Counted from the stretch's first letter, positions 44,373 through 52,276 are shown. The stretch: 64,000 nucleotides of DNA from Nitrososphaera sp. (GCA_039938515.1 JBDUUL010000020.1:1-64000), one strand, 5' to 3'. The notes: a model not told the origin generated them from the sequence alone. Made by a program: numbers and translations.

Positions 44373-44504
44373 ATGAGGAAAAGATGTCCAAAGTGCAAAC
44401 ATGACATGCGGATAATCAAAGAACTGAAGGATGGCAAAGAGCAAAAAATATGGGTGTGTAACCGTGGATGCTCTGTCGAAGAATCTCGCATTCCAGTTGA
44501 ATGA
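44373..44504 (+). CDS. 43-residue zinc-ribbon protein
   Basis: ATG at 44373 opens 43 codons: RKRCPKCKHDM at the start (Cys5-x2-Cys8) and WVCNRGCSVEE further on (Cys29-x3-Cys33), a minimal zinc ribbon with a strand-turn between (KELKDGKEQKI). A long frame on the opposite strand overlaps it, but only this one carries a recognisable structure. Confidence 0.6.
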   Translation: MRKRCPKCKHDMRIIKELKDGKEQKIWVCNRGCSVEESRIPVE

Positions 44505-44529
44505 AGCTTTTTCCAGTCTGCCGCAGCAG

Positions 44530-44537
44530 TATTTAAT
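44530..44537 (+). promoter_or_regulatory. TATA box of the trypco2-like gene
   Basis: TATTTAAT about 31 bases before the ATG at 44565. Confidence 0.45.
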
Positions 44538-44564
44538 TTCGAGCATTTGAACTGACCAACTGTC

Positions 44565-44888
44565 ATGGAACTTCAGGACTTCGTTATGACTACACTCGTT
44601 GAAATTGTAAAAGGCGTAAAAAATGCAAATGATGCAATAGAAGAGACTGACAAGTTTCAATTTATCGGGGAAAAAGTTCCTGACTATTATGGACAATTTG
44701 TTGATTTTGACGTCTCTGTTGCCGCCAGAGATAAGGATGAAAAGGGCGGTTCGGTCAAAGGGGGAGTTTATGTAATAGGCGCTTGGCTTAGTGGTTCTGC
44801 AAATTCCAAGCAAGAGAAAGCTTCGGAGAATGTCAATCGAATAAAGTTTCGAGTCTTCGTGAAGTCAGACGATATTGAGTCGGAATGA
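44565..44888 (+). CDS. Small protein resembling trypsin-co-occurring domain 2 (trypco2)
   Basis: A 107-residue protein. A first helix (MELQDFVMTTLVEIVKGVKNAND) is followed by a beta meander: VDFDVSVAARDKDEKGGSVKGGVYVIGAWLSGSANSKQEKASENVNRIKFRV. The pattern 'VEFDVAV...GG-x-x-V...S...NRIKF-V' matches a widespread small prokaryotic family that I associate with trypco2 domains, found near conflict-related proteases and ATPases. The match is from memory and untested. It precedes the OLD nuclease by 400 bases on the same strand. Confidence 0.6.
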   Translation: MELQDFVMTTLVEIVKGVKNANDAIEETDKFQFIGEKVPDYYGQFVDFDVSVAARDKDEKGGSVKGGVYVIGAWLSGSANSKQEKASENVNRIKFRVFVKSDDIESE

Positions 44889-44925
44889 AATCCTCCCGCC
44901 GCAGCCTTCGGAGCAGCATGACTAA

Positions 44926-45093
44926 AGAGCCAGTTTCGACCTGATAGACTGCCTAAGCATTGGAATAGACGAAGACGGAGAAAGCGTCAACTATGCACTA
45001 TTTGATTTTGACGGAAACGAGTTGTCAAGCTCAAGTAGTTCCTATAGCGGTGCGGAGTATGATACGCCTAGTGGCGCGGTGTTCGATGATTGA
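44926..45093 (+). pseudogene. Start-less coding-like fragment
   Basis: A frame of 55 codons without any usual start ends at TGA 45091-45093. It reads like the acidic C-terminal end of a protein (SIGIDEDGESVNYALFDFDG, then a serine run and EYDTPSGAVFDD). It probably is the remaining 3' end of a decayed gene. The surrounding stretch 44889-45302 otherwise holds no convincing gene. Confidence 0.35.
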
Positions 45094-45302
45094 GCGAACT
45101 TTGTACACGTTGTATGCGATAGTAATTTGGGTTAGCGGGGGAATGGCAACGCAAACTGTTGAGGGCATGAATACAAACGTCTACCAAACACGCTCAGATA
45201 GCCGAATAACGAGAGAAATCTGTCCGCGATGCTGTAGAGGATTATAATTTAGTTGATCGTTGCTACTAGTATAGAAAACTCGATAAAGTTTATAGAAGTA
45301 GC

Positions 45303-47336
45303 TTGCGTACTAGCCCCCACTTGCGCCTAGCAGATTTTAGAGTCACTAATTTTCGCTCAGTTGTAGATTCCGGAGTTATTACAATGTCTGACATAATGGT
45401 AGTGATCGGTCCAAATGAAGCAGGCAAGAGCGGAATCCTAAATGGATTGGCATCCTTGTCTATGGACGCCTTCTATGCCTACTTCGATCTAACTCAGTTA
45501 GAGGGAATGCTCAAGAGATACAATGACAATGAGATTGAGGACAAAGACATCCCTATGGTTCATGCTAGCTTCGAGCTCGCTCCAGAGGAGATTAAAGAGC
45601 TCGGCAGCCTATTGCAACTTGCTGAAGAACCGAAGAAAATAATGATTACGAAATATTTTGATGAGTCTTATCAGATCAAGATTTCAGACAAAGCAATCCG
45701 CGTCATATCTAGAGCGAAAGTTAATGACTTGATGAGTGAAATGCGCAGAGTGATCGCCAATCATAGAAACAGCGCAACTAATACTCATCTCACACACGCC
45801 CCTAACGATGCAATGAGAGCCCAATTCAATTCCGCCGCTGCAACCGTGGAAAATGCAAGCCCAGCGCAAACTGTGAAGTCAGTTGCCTTGAGTAGTTTGC
45901 AGGAGATTACAAACTTGTCCAATGCGGCTATCGACGCCCCGTTCAAGACAGATCTTGTTGCATTTGCGAGAGAGCTGCAATCAATTATGGAATCTTTTAT
46001 GGAGGATGAAATTGCAATTGCAATGTACAAGTTCGTCCTTGAGCGAATGCCGAGAACCATATACTTCAAGACATGGGATAGACTCGAGGATGAAGTAACA
46101 ATCGCTGAACTTAGGGCTAATCCTCAAAAACACAAAACTTTCATTAACTTTTTGAAGCTAGCTCAAATTAAACTAGATACTATCGAGTATCTGCAGGACG
46201 AAACCAAAAGGCAGGTTTATCTGGAAAGTGGTTGTGGCAGGGCGACAAAGTTGCTTAGAGGAGCTTGGAGACAAGAGGAGCTCGATATGGAACTTCGCTA
46301 TTCAACTGAGAAATTGATGGTATTCACAAAGAATTCTGCCGCAGTCGAGACATTACTCCCGCCCAGCCTTGGGAGTGAAGGCTTTCAGTGGTTCTTAGGA
46401 TTTTTCATTAACTTCGGCGCAGAGACGAATTCTGAATTCAAAAGGGCGATTCTATTACTTGATGATCCGGGGGTATTCCTCCATCCAAAAGGGCATAAAG
46501 ACTTGCTGGACCTTTTTGAGTCATATCTAGGAAATGGCGTTACGACAATCTACACAACCCACTTACCATTTCTCATCCCACGTTCGAAGCTAGAACGGCT
46601 GAGATTAGTCAGAAAGAAAGGCGCTGGATACACAGAAGTTACCGAGAAATTTTATGCGATCGAGGATAAAGATGTATTATACCCACTCCGTGCTGCGTTG
46701 GGTGTTTCGCTCGGAGATAGCCTCTTTGTTGGAGAGAAAACGATTGTTGGAGAAGGTCCTTCAGACCGAATTTTGCTTGACGGCATGCTCCAAGAATTCA
46801 ATAGCCGAAAAATTAGGAAAATAGATTTAGAGCACATAAGTGTGGTTGCAGGCAAAGGGGCACGCGGCGCAAAAGAATATGCGCTATTATTGCAAATCGA
46901 GAATCTTCCTTATGTCGTGGTCCTCGATAACGACGATGAAGGGAGGAACGCGAGTGCAGACTTTCAAAAGGATGGAATTCCCACTAGTAATGTAATTTTG
47001 CTTTCGAATCACAGAGGCGTTCAAGCGGACTTAGATATCGAGGATCTATTTCCTTTAGAAACATACGCGGAGGCGTTCCACTCAGTTCACGGGAAATCGC
47101 TTAATCTAAGCAAAGTAGATGTCCTGAAGGCAATATCTGAAGGCAATGGAAAGGTTACTAACAAGGGCAAATCTTTGCTCAAGACCTCAAAGTACGACCT
47201 CGATAAAGTCAAAATTGCATACGAGATGTTGAGAATCACCAATTCCTTAACTCAGCTCGACCAAGCATTAGTGGAAAATTTGTCAAAGATTTTTGACGGA
47301 ATAAATTCAAGAATAGCAATATACTCGAAAGAATAG
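45303..47336 (+). CDS. OLD-family nuclease: AAA/ABC ATPase fused to a TOPRIM domain
   Basis: A 677-residue protein. The N-terminal RecF/SMC-like ATPase shows FRVTNFRSVVDSG, Walker A GPNEAGKS (36-43), and the signature/Walker B part LLLDDPGVFLHPKGHKDLL near residues 383-400, with the switch His in TIYTTHLPFLI. The TOPRIM nuclease domain has GEGPSDRILL near residue 481 (the Glu), the acidic pair in VVLDNDDEG near 538 and a Lys-rich C-terminus. This is the class 1 OLD layout; no UvrD-like helicase (GajB type) follows, so it is not a typical Gabija pair. OLD proteins act in phage defence. The start TTG at 45303 gives the complete first strand. Confidence 0.88.
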   Translation: MRTSPHLRLADFRVTNFRSVVDSGVITMSDIMVVIGPNEAGKSGILNGLASLSMDAFYAYFDLTQLEGMLKRYNDNEIEDKDIPMVHASFELAPEEIKELGSLLQLAEEPKKIMITKYFDESYQIKISDKAIRVISRAKVNDLMSEMRRVIANHRNSATNTHLTHAPNDAMRAQFNSAAATVENASPAQTVKSVALSSLQEITNLSNAAIDAPFKTDLVAFARELQSIMESFMEDEIAIAMYKFVLERMPRTIYFKTWDRLEDEVTIAELRANPQKHKTFINFLKLAQIKLDTIEYLQDETKRQVYLESGCGRATKLLRGAWRQEELDMELRYSTEKLMVFTKNSAAVETLLPPSLGSEGFQWFLGFFINFGAETNSEFKRAILLLDDPGVFLHPKGHKDLLDLFESYLGNGVTTIYTTHLPFLIPRSKLERLRLVRKKGAGYTEVTEKFYAIEDKDVLYPLRAALGVSLGDSLFVGEKTIVGEGPSDRILLDGMLQEFNSRKIRKIDLEHISVVAGKGARGAKEYALLLQIENLPYVVVLDNDDEGRNASADFQKDGIPTSNVILLSNHRGVQADLDIEDLFPLETYAEAFHSVHGKSLNLSKVDVLKAISEGNGKVTNKGKSLLKTSKYDLDKVKIAYEMLRITNSLTQLDQALVENLSKIFDGINSRIAIYSKE

Positions 47337-47420
47337 GCTAAGAATTTCAAAGGAGAGCAAAGGAAAAAGCTTGAAATGGACATGACAAGGTTTACAATTT
47401 CACGGTATGAGAAAAGTTTG

Positions 47421-47798
47421 TCACTGCCCAACGACAAGGAAAATATACCTTATGTAGACTGTAAATGCAATTGTGACAGTAAGCATGATTACGCCTACAA
47501 CTGTCATTATAGTACAGAATTTGAACCGCGTCTCGTAAGAGCTCTTTCTGGAAAATGCTCCGATGACCGAAGTTGAAAATGCTCCAAATGACATCACGGT
47601 GCTAGCAAGCGTCGTCCATTTCATCCATTCCTGAAGCTTGGCGTACCAGTCTACATTATGGCTAATTGGCTCCAATGCAAGAATGAAAAGCATCGCTCCC
47701 ATGAGTACGCCATCTAAGACTAGAAGGTCTTTTAGGTCAACATCAATATCCTTTTCATCTTTTTGATTATCCTTCGACCGGGGATGAAACAAGGACAC
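47421..47798 (-). CDS. Three-helix membrane protein
   Basis: A 125-residue protein starting at GTG 47798. A charged N-terminus (KDNQKDEKDIDVDLKD) is followed by three hydrophobic helices at about residues 28-46, 62-85 and 96-121. It lies convergent to the OLD nuclease, 85 bases from its stop. No motif; it may be unrelated or a membrane partner. Confidence 0.6.
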   Translation of the reverse strand: MSLFHPRSKDNQKDEKDIDVDLKDLLVLDGVLMGAMLFILALEPISHNVDWYAKLQEWMKWTTLASTVMSFGAFSTSVIGAFSRKSSYETRFKFCTIMTVVGVIMLTVTIAFTVYIRYIFLVVGQ

Positions 47799-47845
47799 AG
47801 CCCGTTATAGCGTTCGAAATTTAAGGTCATCGTGACTTAGCTTAT

Positions 47846-47990
47846 CTATTCCAGCCGTCGCAAACGAGTGTATTTCTTTCCTTTATCGGTTACCAAGTCC
47901 CATGCTATAACGTCGCCTATCTTGTAGCCTAGCTCCTCGACTAATTCAGGAGGGTCTACTGACTCTTTTTGAGAGATGTGATCTGTAAAA
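47846..47990 (-). pseudogene. AbrB/MazE-like C-terminal fragment
   Basis: In the minus strand a frame without a start codon ends at TAG (47846-47848) and reads ESVDPPELVEELGYKIGDV then IAWDLVTDKGKKYTRLRRLE. The 'PPELVEELGxKxGDVIxW' strand-helix-strand is the core of AbrB-like and small phage swapped-hairpin proteins. Its 5' part is missing or lies in another phase under the membrane gene 47946-48269, so a frameshift relic is likely. Boundaries at the 5' side are approximate. Confidence 0.4.
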
Positions 47991-48269
47991 GTAAACCCGA
48001 AAGTAGCCAGCCAAAGCCATCCCCAGAATGACGACCGGAATGACTATTGAAAATCCTGCATACGTGATCATCAATTGAGCCTCCGATGGCAACTGACCAA
48101 GATGGTTTCCGAATAGTATGATCTCCGTCGGCGCAAGTGGCGAAAATCCTCCTGAGAAGAGGCTCACAAAACCGATTATATACGCAGCAAGATACCAAGA
48201 TCCTGTAACATCTTGTTCTGAACGAAAACTCAAGATTAGGCGACAATACTTCAAATATTCATGATTCAC
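47946..48269 (-). CDS. Small membrane protein (two to three helices)
   Basis: A 107-residue frame from GTG 48269, with hydrophobic segments at about residues 22-41, 48-56 and 70-92 and a basic end (YRSHLSKRVSRPS). The helix pattern supports this frame over the one overlapping it in another phase. Its 3' end overlaps the AbrB-like fragment. Confidence 0.5.
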   Translation of the reverse strand: MNHEYLKYCRLILSFRSEQDVTGSWYLAAYIIGFVSLFSGGFSPLAPTEIILFGNHLGQLPSEAQLMITYAGFSIVIPVVILGMALAGYFRVYFYRSHLSKRVSRPS

Positions 48270-48279
48270 TTGTTTGAAT

Positions 48280-48645
48280 ATGAGCGCACGCCTGAGCTCT
48301 ATGCTAGCCGTTTATTCAAGCCTTGAAGCTACTATTGAAAGGACTAGGCAAATCTACACCTCACAGCATCCTGATTTGGTTTGGAAGGGAATATGGAAAG
48401 GCGAAAGGCTTGAGAAGGATTGGTTCAGAGAGCGTCCTGATGGTGGCATTATACCTCAAGCAGGAAGAGTTTTCAAGGAAAATGGCGAGATGTATTTTGA
48501 CATTTTTTATCAGATTATTGTTGAGTTAGTGGACTTGGCAGATATGGGAAGAACCTCCGAGGATTTCAAACAGCTTGTTGATGCTCTTAGAGGGCAAGGG
48601 ATGGGCTTGGGTTCAAAAGCAAAAATCAACCAATCATTCACGTAA
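48280..48645 (+). CDS. Unrecognised 121-residue element protein
   Basis: ATG at 48280 (the frame also offers TTG at 48274). A helical start (ARLSSMLAVYSSLEATIERTRQIY) is followed by a Trp-rich middle (VWKGIWKGERLEKDWF) and a helical end (FDIFYQIIVELVDLADMGRTSEDFKQLV). No membrane helix and no motif I know. It diverges from the membrane gene with about 10 bases between starts, which leaves little room for separate promoters. Confidence 0.55.
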   Translation: MSARLSSMLAVYSSLEATIERTRQIYTSQHPDLVWKGIWKGERLEKDWFRERPDGGIIPQAGRVFKENGEMYFDIFYQIIVELVDLADMGRTSEDFKQLVDALRGQGMGLGSKAKINQSFT

Positions 48646-48772
48646 GTTTATTGGTAGTGTATCTCCCCAAACCTGAAAGTTGAAACTAGTGGCTCGATAA
48701 GTTAGCGCTCTTTCGCTTGCTCTAGTGCTTTCACGAGCAAGCCGAGCCTAGAAAAAGGAGAGACCTGAGCGC

Positions 48773-48943
48773 TTAACGCCCTTTAGCTTGGTCCCGTAAG
48801 CGTTTGCAATTGTTTTCGAGTTGTTGATGCCAGTGGGCATCCAAGTAATCTTGCTTATTCAGTGCTTTTCGCTTAAGCTGTCGCTCTTTGAGCACACAAC
48901 TGTTTTGCCAAAAGTCTGAGGATATGGTCCGGTGCTTCGCCAT
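48773..48943 (-). CDS. 56-residue basic protein
   Basis: ATG at 48943 (minus strand) opens 56 codons: MAKHRTISSDFWQNSCVLKE, then a helix rich in Arg, Lys, Gln and His (RQLKRKALNKQDYLDAHWHQ) and a basic end. A TATA-like CTTTTAAGAG centred about 29 bases upstream (48967-48976) supports it. Its amino-acid composition is that of a small nucleic-acid-binding or regulatory protein; unknown family. Confidence 0.5.
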   Translation of the reverse strand: MAKHRTISSDFWQNSCVLKERQLKRKALNKQDYLDAHWHQQLENNCKRLRDQAKGR

Positions 48944-49089
48944 ACAACATAGTCTATTGTCGATATCTCTTAAAAGGTTTATGGGCTGGTGGGTATCACG
49001 TTCAAAATCTCCGCTAGGTCACCGACGGGTCGGCTCTCTCGAGATATCGCGAGTCCAAAATCCGGAGCGAGTCAGAACTATTTCAAGCA
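48944..49089. other. Gap in the element without a recognised gene
   Basis: With 48646-48772 this leaves two short stretches around the 56-residue protein that hold no clear gene. The sequence around 49000-49070 contains GC-rich inverted segments (gtcaccgacgggtcgg; ctctcgagatatcgcgag). Confidence 0.3.
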
Positions 49090-49791
49090 TTGACGCAGAC
49101 AGCGGCTGACAGACTGACGATTGAAGAACTGCAAATATCAGCCCAACGAGTGGACGATTATTTCCCCCTTTTCCTTTTTTGGTGTCAAACTTTTAAGAAA
49201 CCCTGCAAGCTGTCGGATTACTTGTCAATTAACGACGCAAGGAGAGAAGCTGTCAGTATTGCATATTGGATGCTTGCAGCGACTGCATTCTTCACAGTTG
49301 GAGGAGCGCTACTAGCGGTCGGACTTAGCTACCCTTTCGGAGCAATACCAACCATAGTAGAAAAGGGATATGGGAATCAGACAGAAGCCAGCCAAGCTGT
49401 ATTGCGTGTGTATAATGCTCTCGGTTCCATCGCCAATTATGACATCGGAAGCGGACTCGGGCTAATTGCGTTAGGTGCATTCTTAGGAGTTTTTGGTCTT
49501 AAAAGAGTGAGAGGTGGTATCGAGGCATTAGCTAACCCCAAGAGTATGAAAGATAACATAGAATCAGTCGAAGACATGCTCAAGAATCTTGACGAGTCAT
49601 TTGGAAGCCATTATAGTGCAGAGAGGCTGCTAAAAGATGCGTTATACCAACATGCCAGAATAACGATAGCAACAACAAAGCAGGTCTCGGATTCTTCAAA
49701 ACGCTTAGAAAAATTTACGATTGCTCTCGTTGCTCTGACTATAATTTTGGCAGCAGCTGAAATCGTGCGAATAGCGACTGGTCACAACTAA
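49090..49791 (+). CDS. Membrane protein with cytoplasmic helical domain
   Basis: A 233-residue protein from TTG 49090. Residues 1-55 are soluble (TIEELQISAQRVDDYFPLFLFW), helices lie at about 57-80 (MLAATAFFTVGGALLAVGLSY), 120-137 (GSGLGLIALGAFLGVFGL) and 213-230 (FTIALVALTIILAAAEIV). The section between the second and third helix (about 140-210) is a charged helical region that may be coiled coil. No known family. Last gene of the element before tRNA-Leu. Confidence 0.65.
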   Translation: MTQTAADRLTIEELQISAQRVDDYFPLFLFWCQTFKKPCKLSDYLSINDARREAVSIAYWMLAATAFFTVGGALLAVGLSYPFGAIPTIVEKGYGNQTEASQAVLRVYNALGSIANYDIGSGLGLIALGAFLGVFGLKRVRGGIEALANPKSMKDNIESVEDMLKNLDESFGSHYSAERLLKDALYQHARITIATTKQVSDSSKRLEKFTIALVALTIILAAAEIVRIATGHN

Positions 49792-50040
49792 ACCGCAGCA
49801 GATCAAGTCTACATTGATTTCTCCCGCCGCACATTGCTTTTCGAAATCGGAAAATTTGATACTTGCTTAAGACCTTATCGACATGCGAATTGTAAAGGCT
49901 AAAATCAGACTAGTTGTAAATACTACCTGCCGACGCACCAGTTATTTCGTTTTCAGACAAATAAATCGCATTAGCATTATATAGTCAGCGACACTAGCAC
50001 ACGCCGGGCAACTAGGGGAACAGGCCAACTTGGCGCATGA

Positions 50041-50075
50041 TTACCCGCGTTCGTTTCACCGAAATGACGCGGTAA
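50041..50075. repeat. Imperfect inverted repeat at the element/tRNA-Leu junction
   Basis: TTACCCGCGT (50041-50050) and ACGCGGTAA (50067-50075) pair with one bulged C. The inside repeats the symmetry with TTTC/GAAA around ACC. The right arm runs into the tRNA-Leu TATA box. It could be a terminator hairpin, a protein-binding site or a recombination arm site. Confidence 0.6.
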
Positions 50076-50082
50076 TATTTTA
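50073..50082 (+). promoter_or_regulatory. TATA box of tRNA-Leu
   Basis: TAATATTTTA centred 25 bases before the tRNA 5' end. Confidence 0.55.
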
Positions 50083-50101
50083 CGCCAGCCGAGCAAGTTA
50101 T

Positions 50102-50189
50102 GCGGGAGTCGCCCAGCTTGGCCAAAGGCGTAAGACTGAGGCTCTTATCCCTTAGGGGTTCGTGGGTTCAAATCCCATCTCCCGCACCA
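50102..50189 (+). tRNA. tRNA-Leu(GAG)
   Basis: A class II tRNA: acceptor GCGGGAG/CTCCCGC, anticodon stem TAAGA/TCTTA with loop CTGAGGC (anticodon GAG, Leu CUC/CUU codons), a long variable arm (TCCCTTAGGGGTTC), T-arm GTGGG-TTCAAAT-CCCAT, discriminator A at 50186 and an encoded CCA (50187-50189). The other two tRNA genes in the window lack an encoded CCA. Confidence 0.95.
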
Positions 50190-50273
50190 TTTGTTTGAAA
50201 GTAGTGTTTAGTGGGCCATCCGGATAATTGATTTAAATATAGGAAAAAACGCCGTTTTGCTTGAGATTCTAAT

Positions 50274-51422
50274 ATGGAATATCTTGCAATGCTTCCCGGA
50301 CCAACTAACGTTCCAAACCGTGTAATGAATGCAATGCTTGCGCCGATAATTAATCACAGGAGCGATGATTTCAGGGTGCTCTACAAATCAATAGTTGAAA
50401 AGTCGCAAAAGGTGTTTCAGACACAGGGCGACATTGTTCTCCTGACCACTTCTGGCACCGGCGCAGTCGAGGCATCCGTCGTCAACCTCATAAAGAAGGG
50501 CGACAAGGCCGTAATTCCAGTAAACGGCGAGTTTAGCACAAGGCTGGCTGACCTGATTGACAGCTGGGGCGGCCAGACAATCAGGATAAAGGCACCATTT
50601 GGGGAAAACCCGCCTTATGAAAAATTTGAAGAAGTCATGGACCAAAATAAAGACGTCAAGGCGCTTTACGCGGTCTATAACGAGACTTCAACCGGCACGA
50701 CGATCCGCTATATGGATAAGCTCGGCGAACTGGCTGCAAGAAAAGGCTGCTACTTTATCGCTGACGCGGTGTCAATCCTTGGAGGCGACGAGCTCCCCGT
50801 TGACAAGTGGAACATTGACATCTGCGTTACAGCTGCGCAAAAGGCCCTTGCTGCGCCGCCTGGCGTATCGCCGGTTTCCGTAAACGCCAGAACCAAGAAA
50901 TACATGCAGGAAAATCCGCCGCCGACTCAGTACCTGAACTTTAAACGCTACTTCAAGTACTACGAAGAACACCATGAAACGCCGTTCACTCCGGCGCTGC
51001 CGCTTTACTATGCGTTCAGAGAGGCACTTGACATCGTGCTTGAGGAGGGCATGGACGCAAGAATTCGCCGCCACAGGACTTGTGCTGAAGCGCTTTACGC
51101 CGGCCTTAGCGCGCTTGGGCTTACGCCTTTCGCGAAGCCGGACGCAAGGAGCAACGTGATAATAGCCGTCAATTACCTGGCGGGGATGGATGACAAGAAG
51201 TTCAGGGATCTGCTCTCAAACCAGTTCAAGGTGCTTATTGCCGGCGGCTTTGGCGACCTGAAGGGCAAGGTATTCAGGGTTGGTTCGATGGGTGAGGTTG
51301 GAAGGTACCATGTCATGCGCACCATATCTTCAATTTCGTCTGCAATGAACATGCTTGGCATAAAGACAAACCCAGAGGCTACTTCGGTAGCGCTTGAAAA
51401 ACTAAAGGCGCTTCCGAACTAG
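50274..51422 (+). CDS. Class V aminotransferase (serine-pyruvate/alanine-glyoxylate type)
   Basis: A 382-residue PLP enzyme. Near the start LPGPTNVPNRVMNAM and HRSDDFRVLY are family signatures; TTSGTGAVEASVVNL binds the cofactor phosphate, ADAVSILGG carries the PLP-binding Asp, and the Schiff-base Lys is in TAAQKALAAPPG near residue 200. It interconverts serine or alanine with pyruvate or glyoxylate; the in vivo pair is not decidable. First core gene right of the element. Confidence 0.92.
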   Translation: MEYLAMLPGPTNVPNRVMNAMLAPIINHRSDDFRVLYKSIVEKSQKVFQTQGDIVLLTTSGTGAVEASVVNLIKKGDKAVIPVNGEFSTRLADLIDSWGGQTIRIKAPFGENPPYEKFEEVMDQNKDVKALYAVYNETSTGTTIRYMDKLGELAARKGCYFIADAVSILGGDELPVDKWNIDICVTAAQKALAAPPGVSPVSVNARTKKYMQENPPPTQYLNFKRYFKYYEEHHETPFTPALPLYYAFREALDIVLEEGMDARIRRHRTCAEALYAGLSALGLTPFAKPDARSNVIIAVNYLAGMDDKKFRDLLSNQFKVLIAGGFGDLKGKVFRVGSMGEVGRYHVMRTISSISSAMNMLGIKTNPEATSVALEKLKALPN

Positions 51423-51511
51423 CAATCTTTTTTCCGCTCCAGCAGTTCTCCACCCACTTTTTACACATTTTCTCTGAAACTTAATATTACCTGTACAGTA
51501 CGCGGGGTTAC

Positions 51512-52276
51512 ATGACTTTGGATAAGGGTTCTCTCGTGCTGCTAGATTACACTGCTCGCGTTAAGGACACTAACGAAATTTTCGAAACTACAAAGGAGGA
51601 AGATGCAAAGAAAAGCGATCACTTTGACCCGACGCGCAAATACCAGCCACGGCTCGTGTCCGTTGGTGATGGCTGGGTTCTAAAGGGGCTGGACGAGGCC
51701 CTCACAAAAGCCGACATCGGCAGCCAGATGAACGTGGAGCTCACTCCCGACAAGGCGTTTGGCGAGCGTGACCCGGCAAAGGTACGCATGATTCCGCAGC
51801 GCAAGCTTGGCGACAAGGCAGACGAGGTTTCTGTCGGTGACGTCATCGACGTGGACGACAGGACAGGCATTGTCAGGTTTGTCGGCTCTGGCAGAATACA
51901 GGTCGACTTCAATCACAGGCTTGCAGGCCGCACGCTTGTTTACGACGTAAACGTTGTCAAAAAGCTCGAGACGGATAATGAAAAGGTCTCTGCGCTTGTA
52001 AAGAGATGGCTTCCGATAGACGACGACAAACTAAAGTTCGCGATAAGCGACGAGCAGCTTGAGATGGACCTGCCTGAGGAAACGTACCAGATGGAAGGCC
52101 TCCAGTCGGTAAAGGCAGGAATTGCAAGGGACATCTTCAAGAATGTCTCCAAGGTAAAGAAGGTAAAGTACGTAGAAACGATTTCCGCTCCCCAGCAGCC
52201 AAAGCCGGCCCCAGAGCCAGCGCAAAGCACCGAAGCAGCTGCAAAAGAGCAGGAAAAGCCTGCTGAGGCAAAGTAG
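51512..52276 (+). CDS. FKBP-type peptidyl-prolyl isomerase with C-terminal extension
   Basis: A 254-residue SlyD-like isomerase and chaperone. The FKBP domain (residues 1-90) contains VLLDYTARVKDTNEIFETT and GWVLKGLDEALTKADIG with an insert-in-flap domain (EVSVGDVIDVDDRTGIVRFV, FNHRLAGRTLVYDVNVV) at about 107-155, as in long archaeal FKBPs. The last about 95 residues form a separate domain and a Pro/Ala/Glu-rich tail. It aids protein folding in the cytoplasm. Confidence 0.92.
   Translation: MTLDKGSLVLLDYTARVKDTNEIFETTKEEDAKKSDHFDPTRKYQPRLVSVGDGWVLKGLDEALTKADIGSQMNVELTPDKAFGERDPAKVRMIPQRKLGDKADEVSVGDVIDVDDRTGIVRFVGSGRIQVDFNHRLAGRTLVYDVNVVKKLETDNEKVSALVKRWLPIDDDKLKFAISDEQLEMDLPEETYQMEGLQSVKAGIARDIFKNVSKVKKVKYVETISAPQQPKPAPEPAQSTEAAAKEQEKPAEAK

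Larger units (their letters stand above)
40100..50100. mobile_element. Probable integrated genetic element (about 10 kb)
   Basis: Between the rpoN promoter and tRNA-Leu(GAG) gene content changes abruptly from conserved core genes to an intact tyrosine recombinase, helix-turn-helix proteins, many very short genes, gene fragments, and an OLD-family nuclease. Sequence is visibly more AT-rich, several starts are TTG/GTG, and gene spacing is loose. Edges are approximate: I could not find a clear direct repeat (att pair) between about 40.04-40.18 kb and the tRNA-Leu region. No capsid, terminase large subunit or conjugation gene is recognised, so it may be a plasmid-like or satellite element. Confidence 0.7.
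49792..50101. other. 310-base region at the right edge of the element
   Basis: No clear gene; an ATG at 49883 opens only 33 codons. It contains an imperfect inverted repeat at 50041-50075 and the TATA box of tRNA-Leu. Confidence 0.4.

Noticed and set aside
44343-44813. 156-codon frame on the minus strand
   Set aside because: It lies opposite two better-supported plus-strand genes (zinc ribbon and trypco2-like protein with TATA box) and its sequence has no domain-like order.
44993-45247. 84-codon plus-strand frame
   Set aside because: Composition is random-looking, and another frame across its first half reads more like protein.
48888-49109. 73-codon plus-strand frame
   Set aside because: It overlaps the 56-residue minus-strand gene, which has a promoter and better composition.
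40035-50189. Direct repeats (att sites) linking the tRNA-Leu gene to the left edge of the element
   Set aside because: Only matches of about 7 bases (atctccc) were seen by eye, which is chance level; the att site remains unknown.
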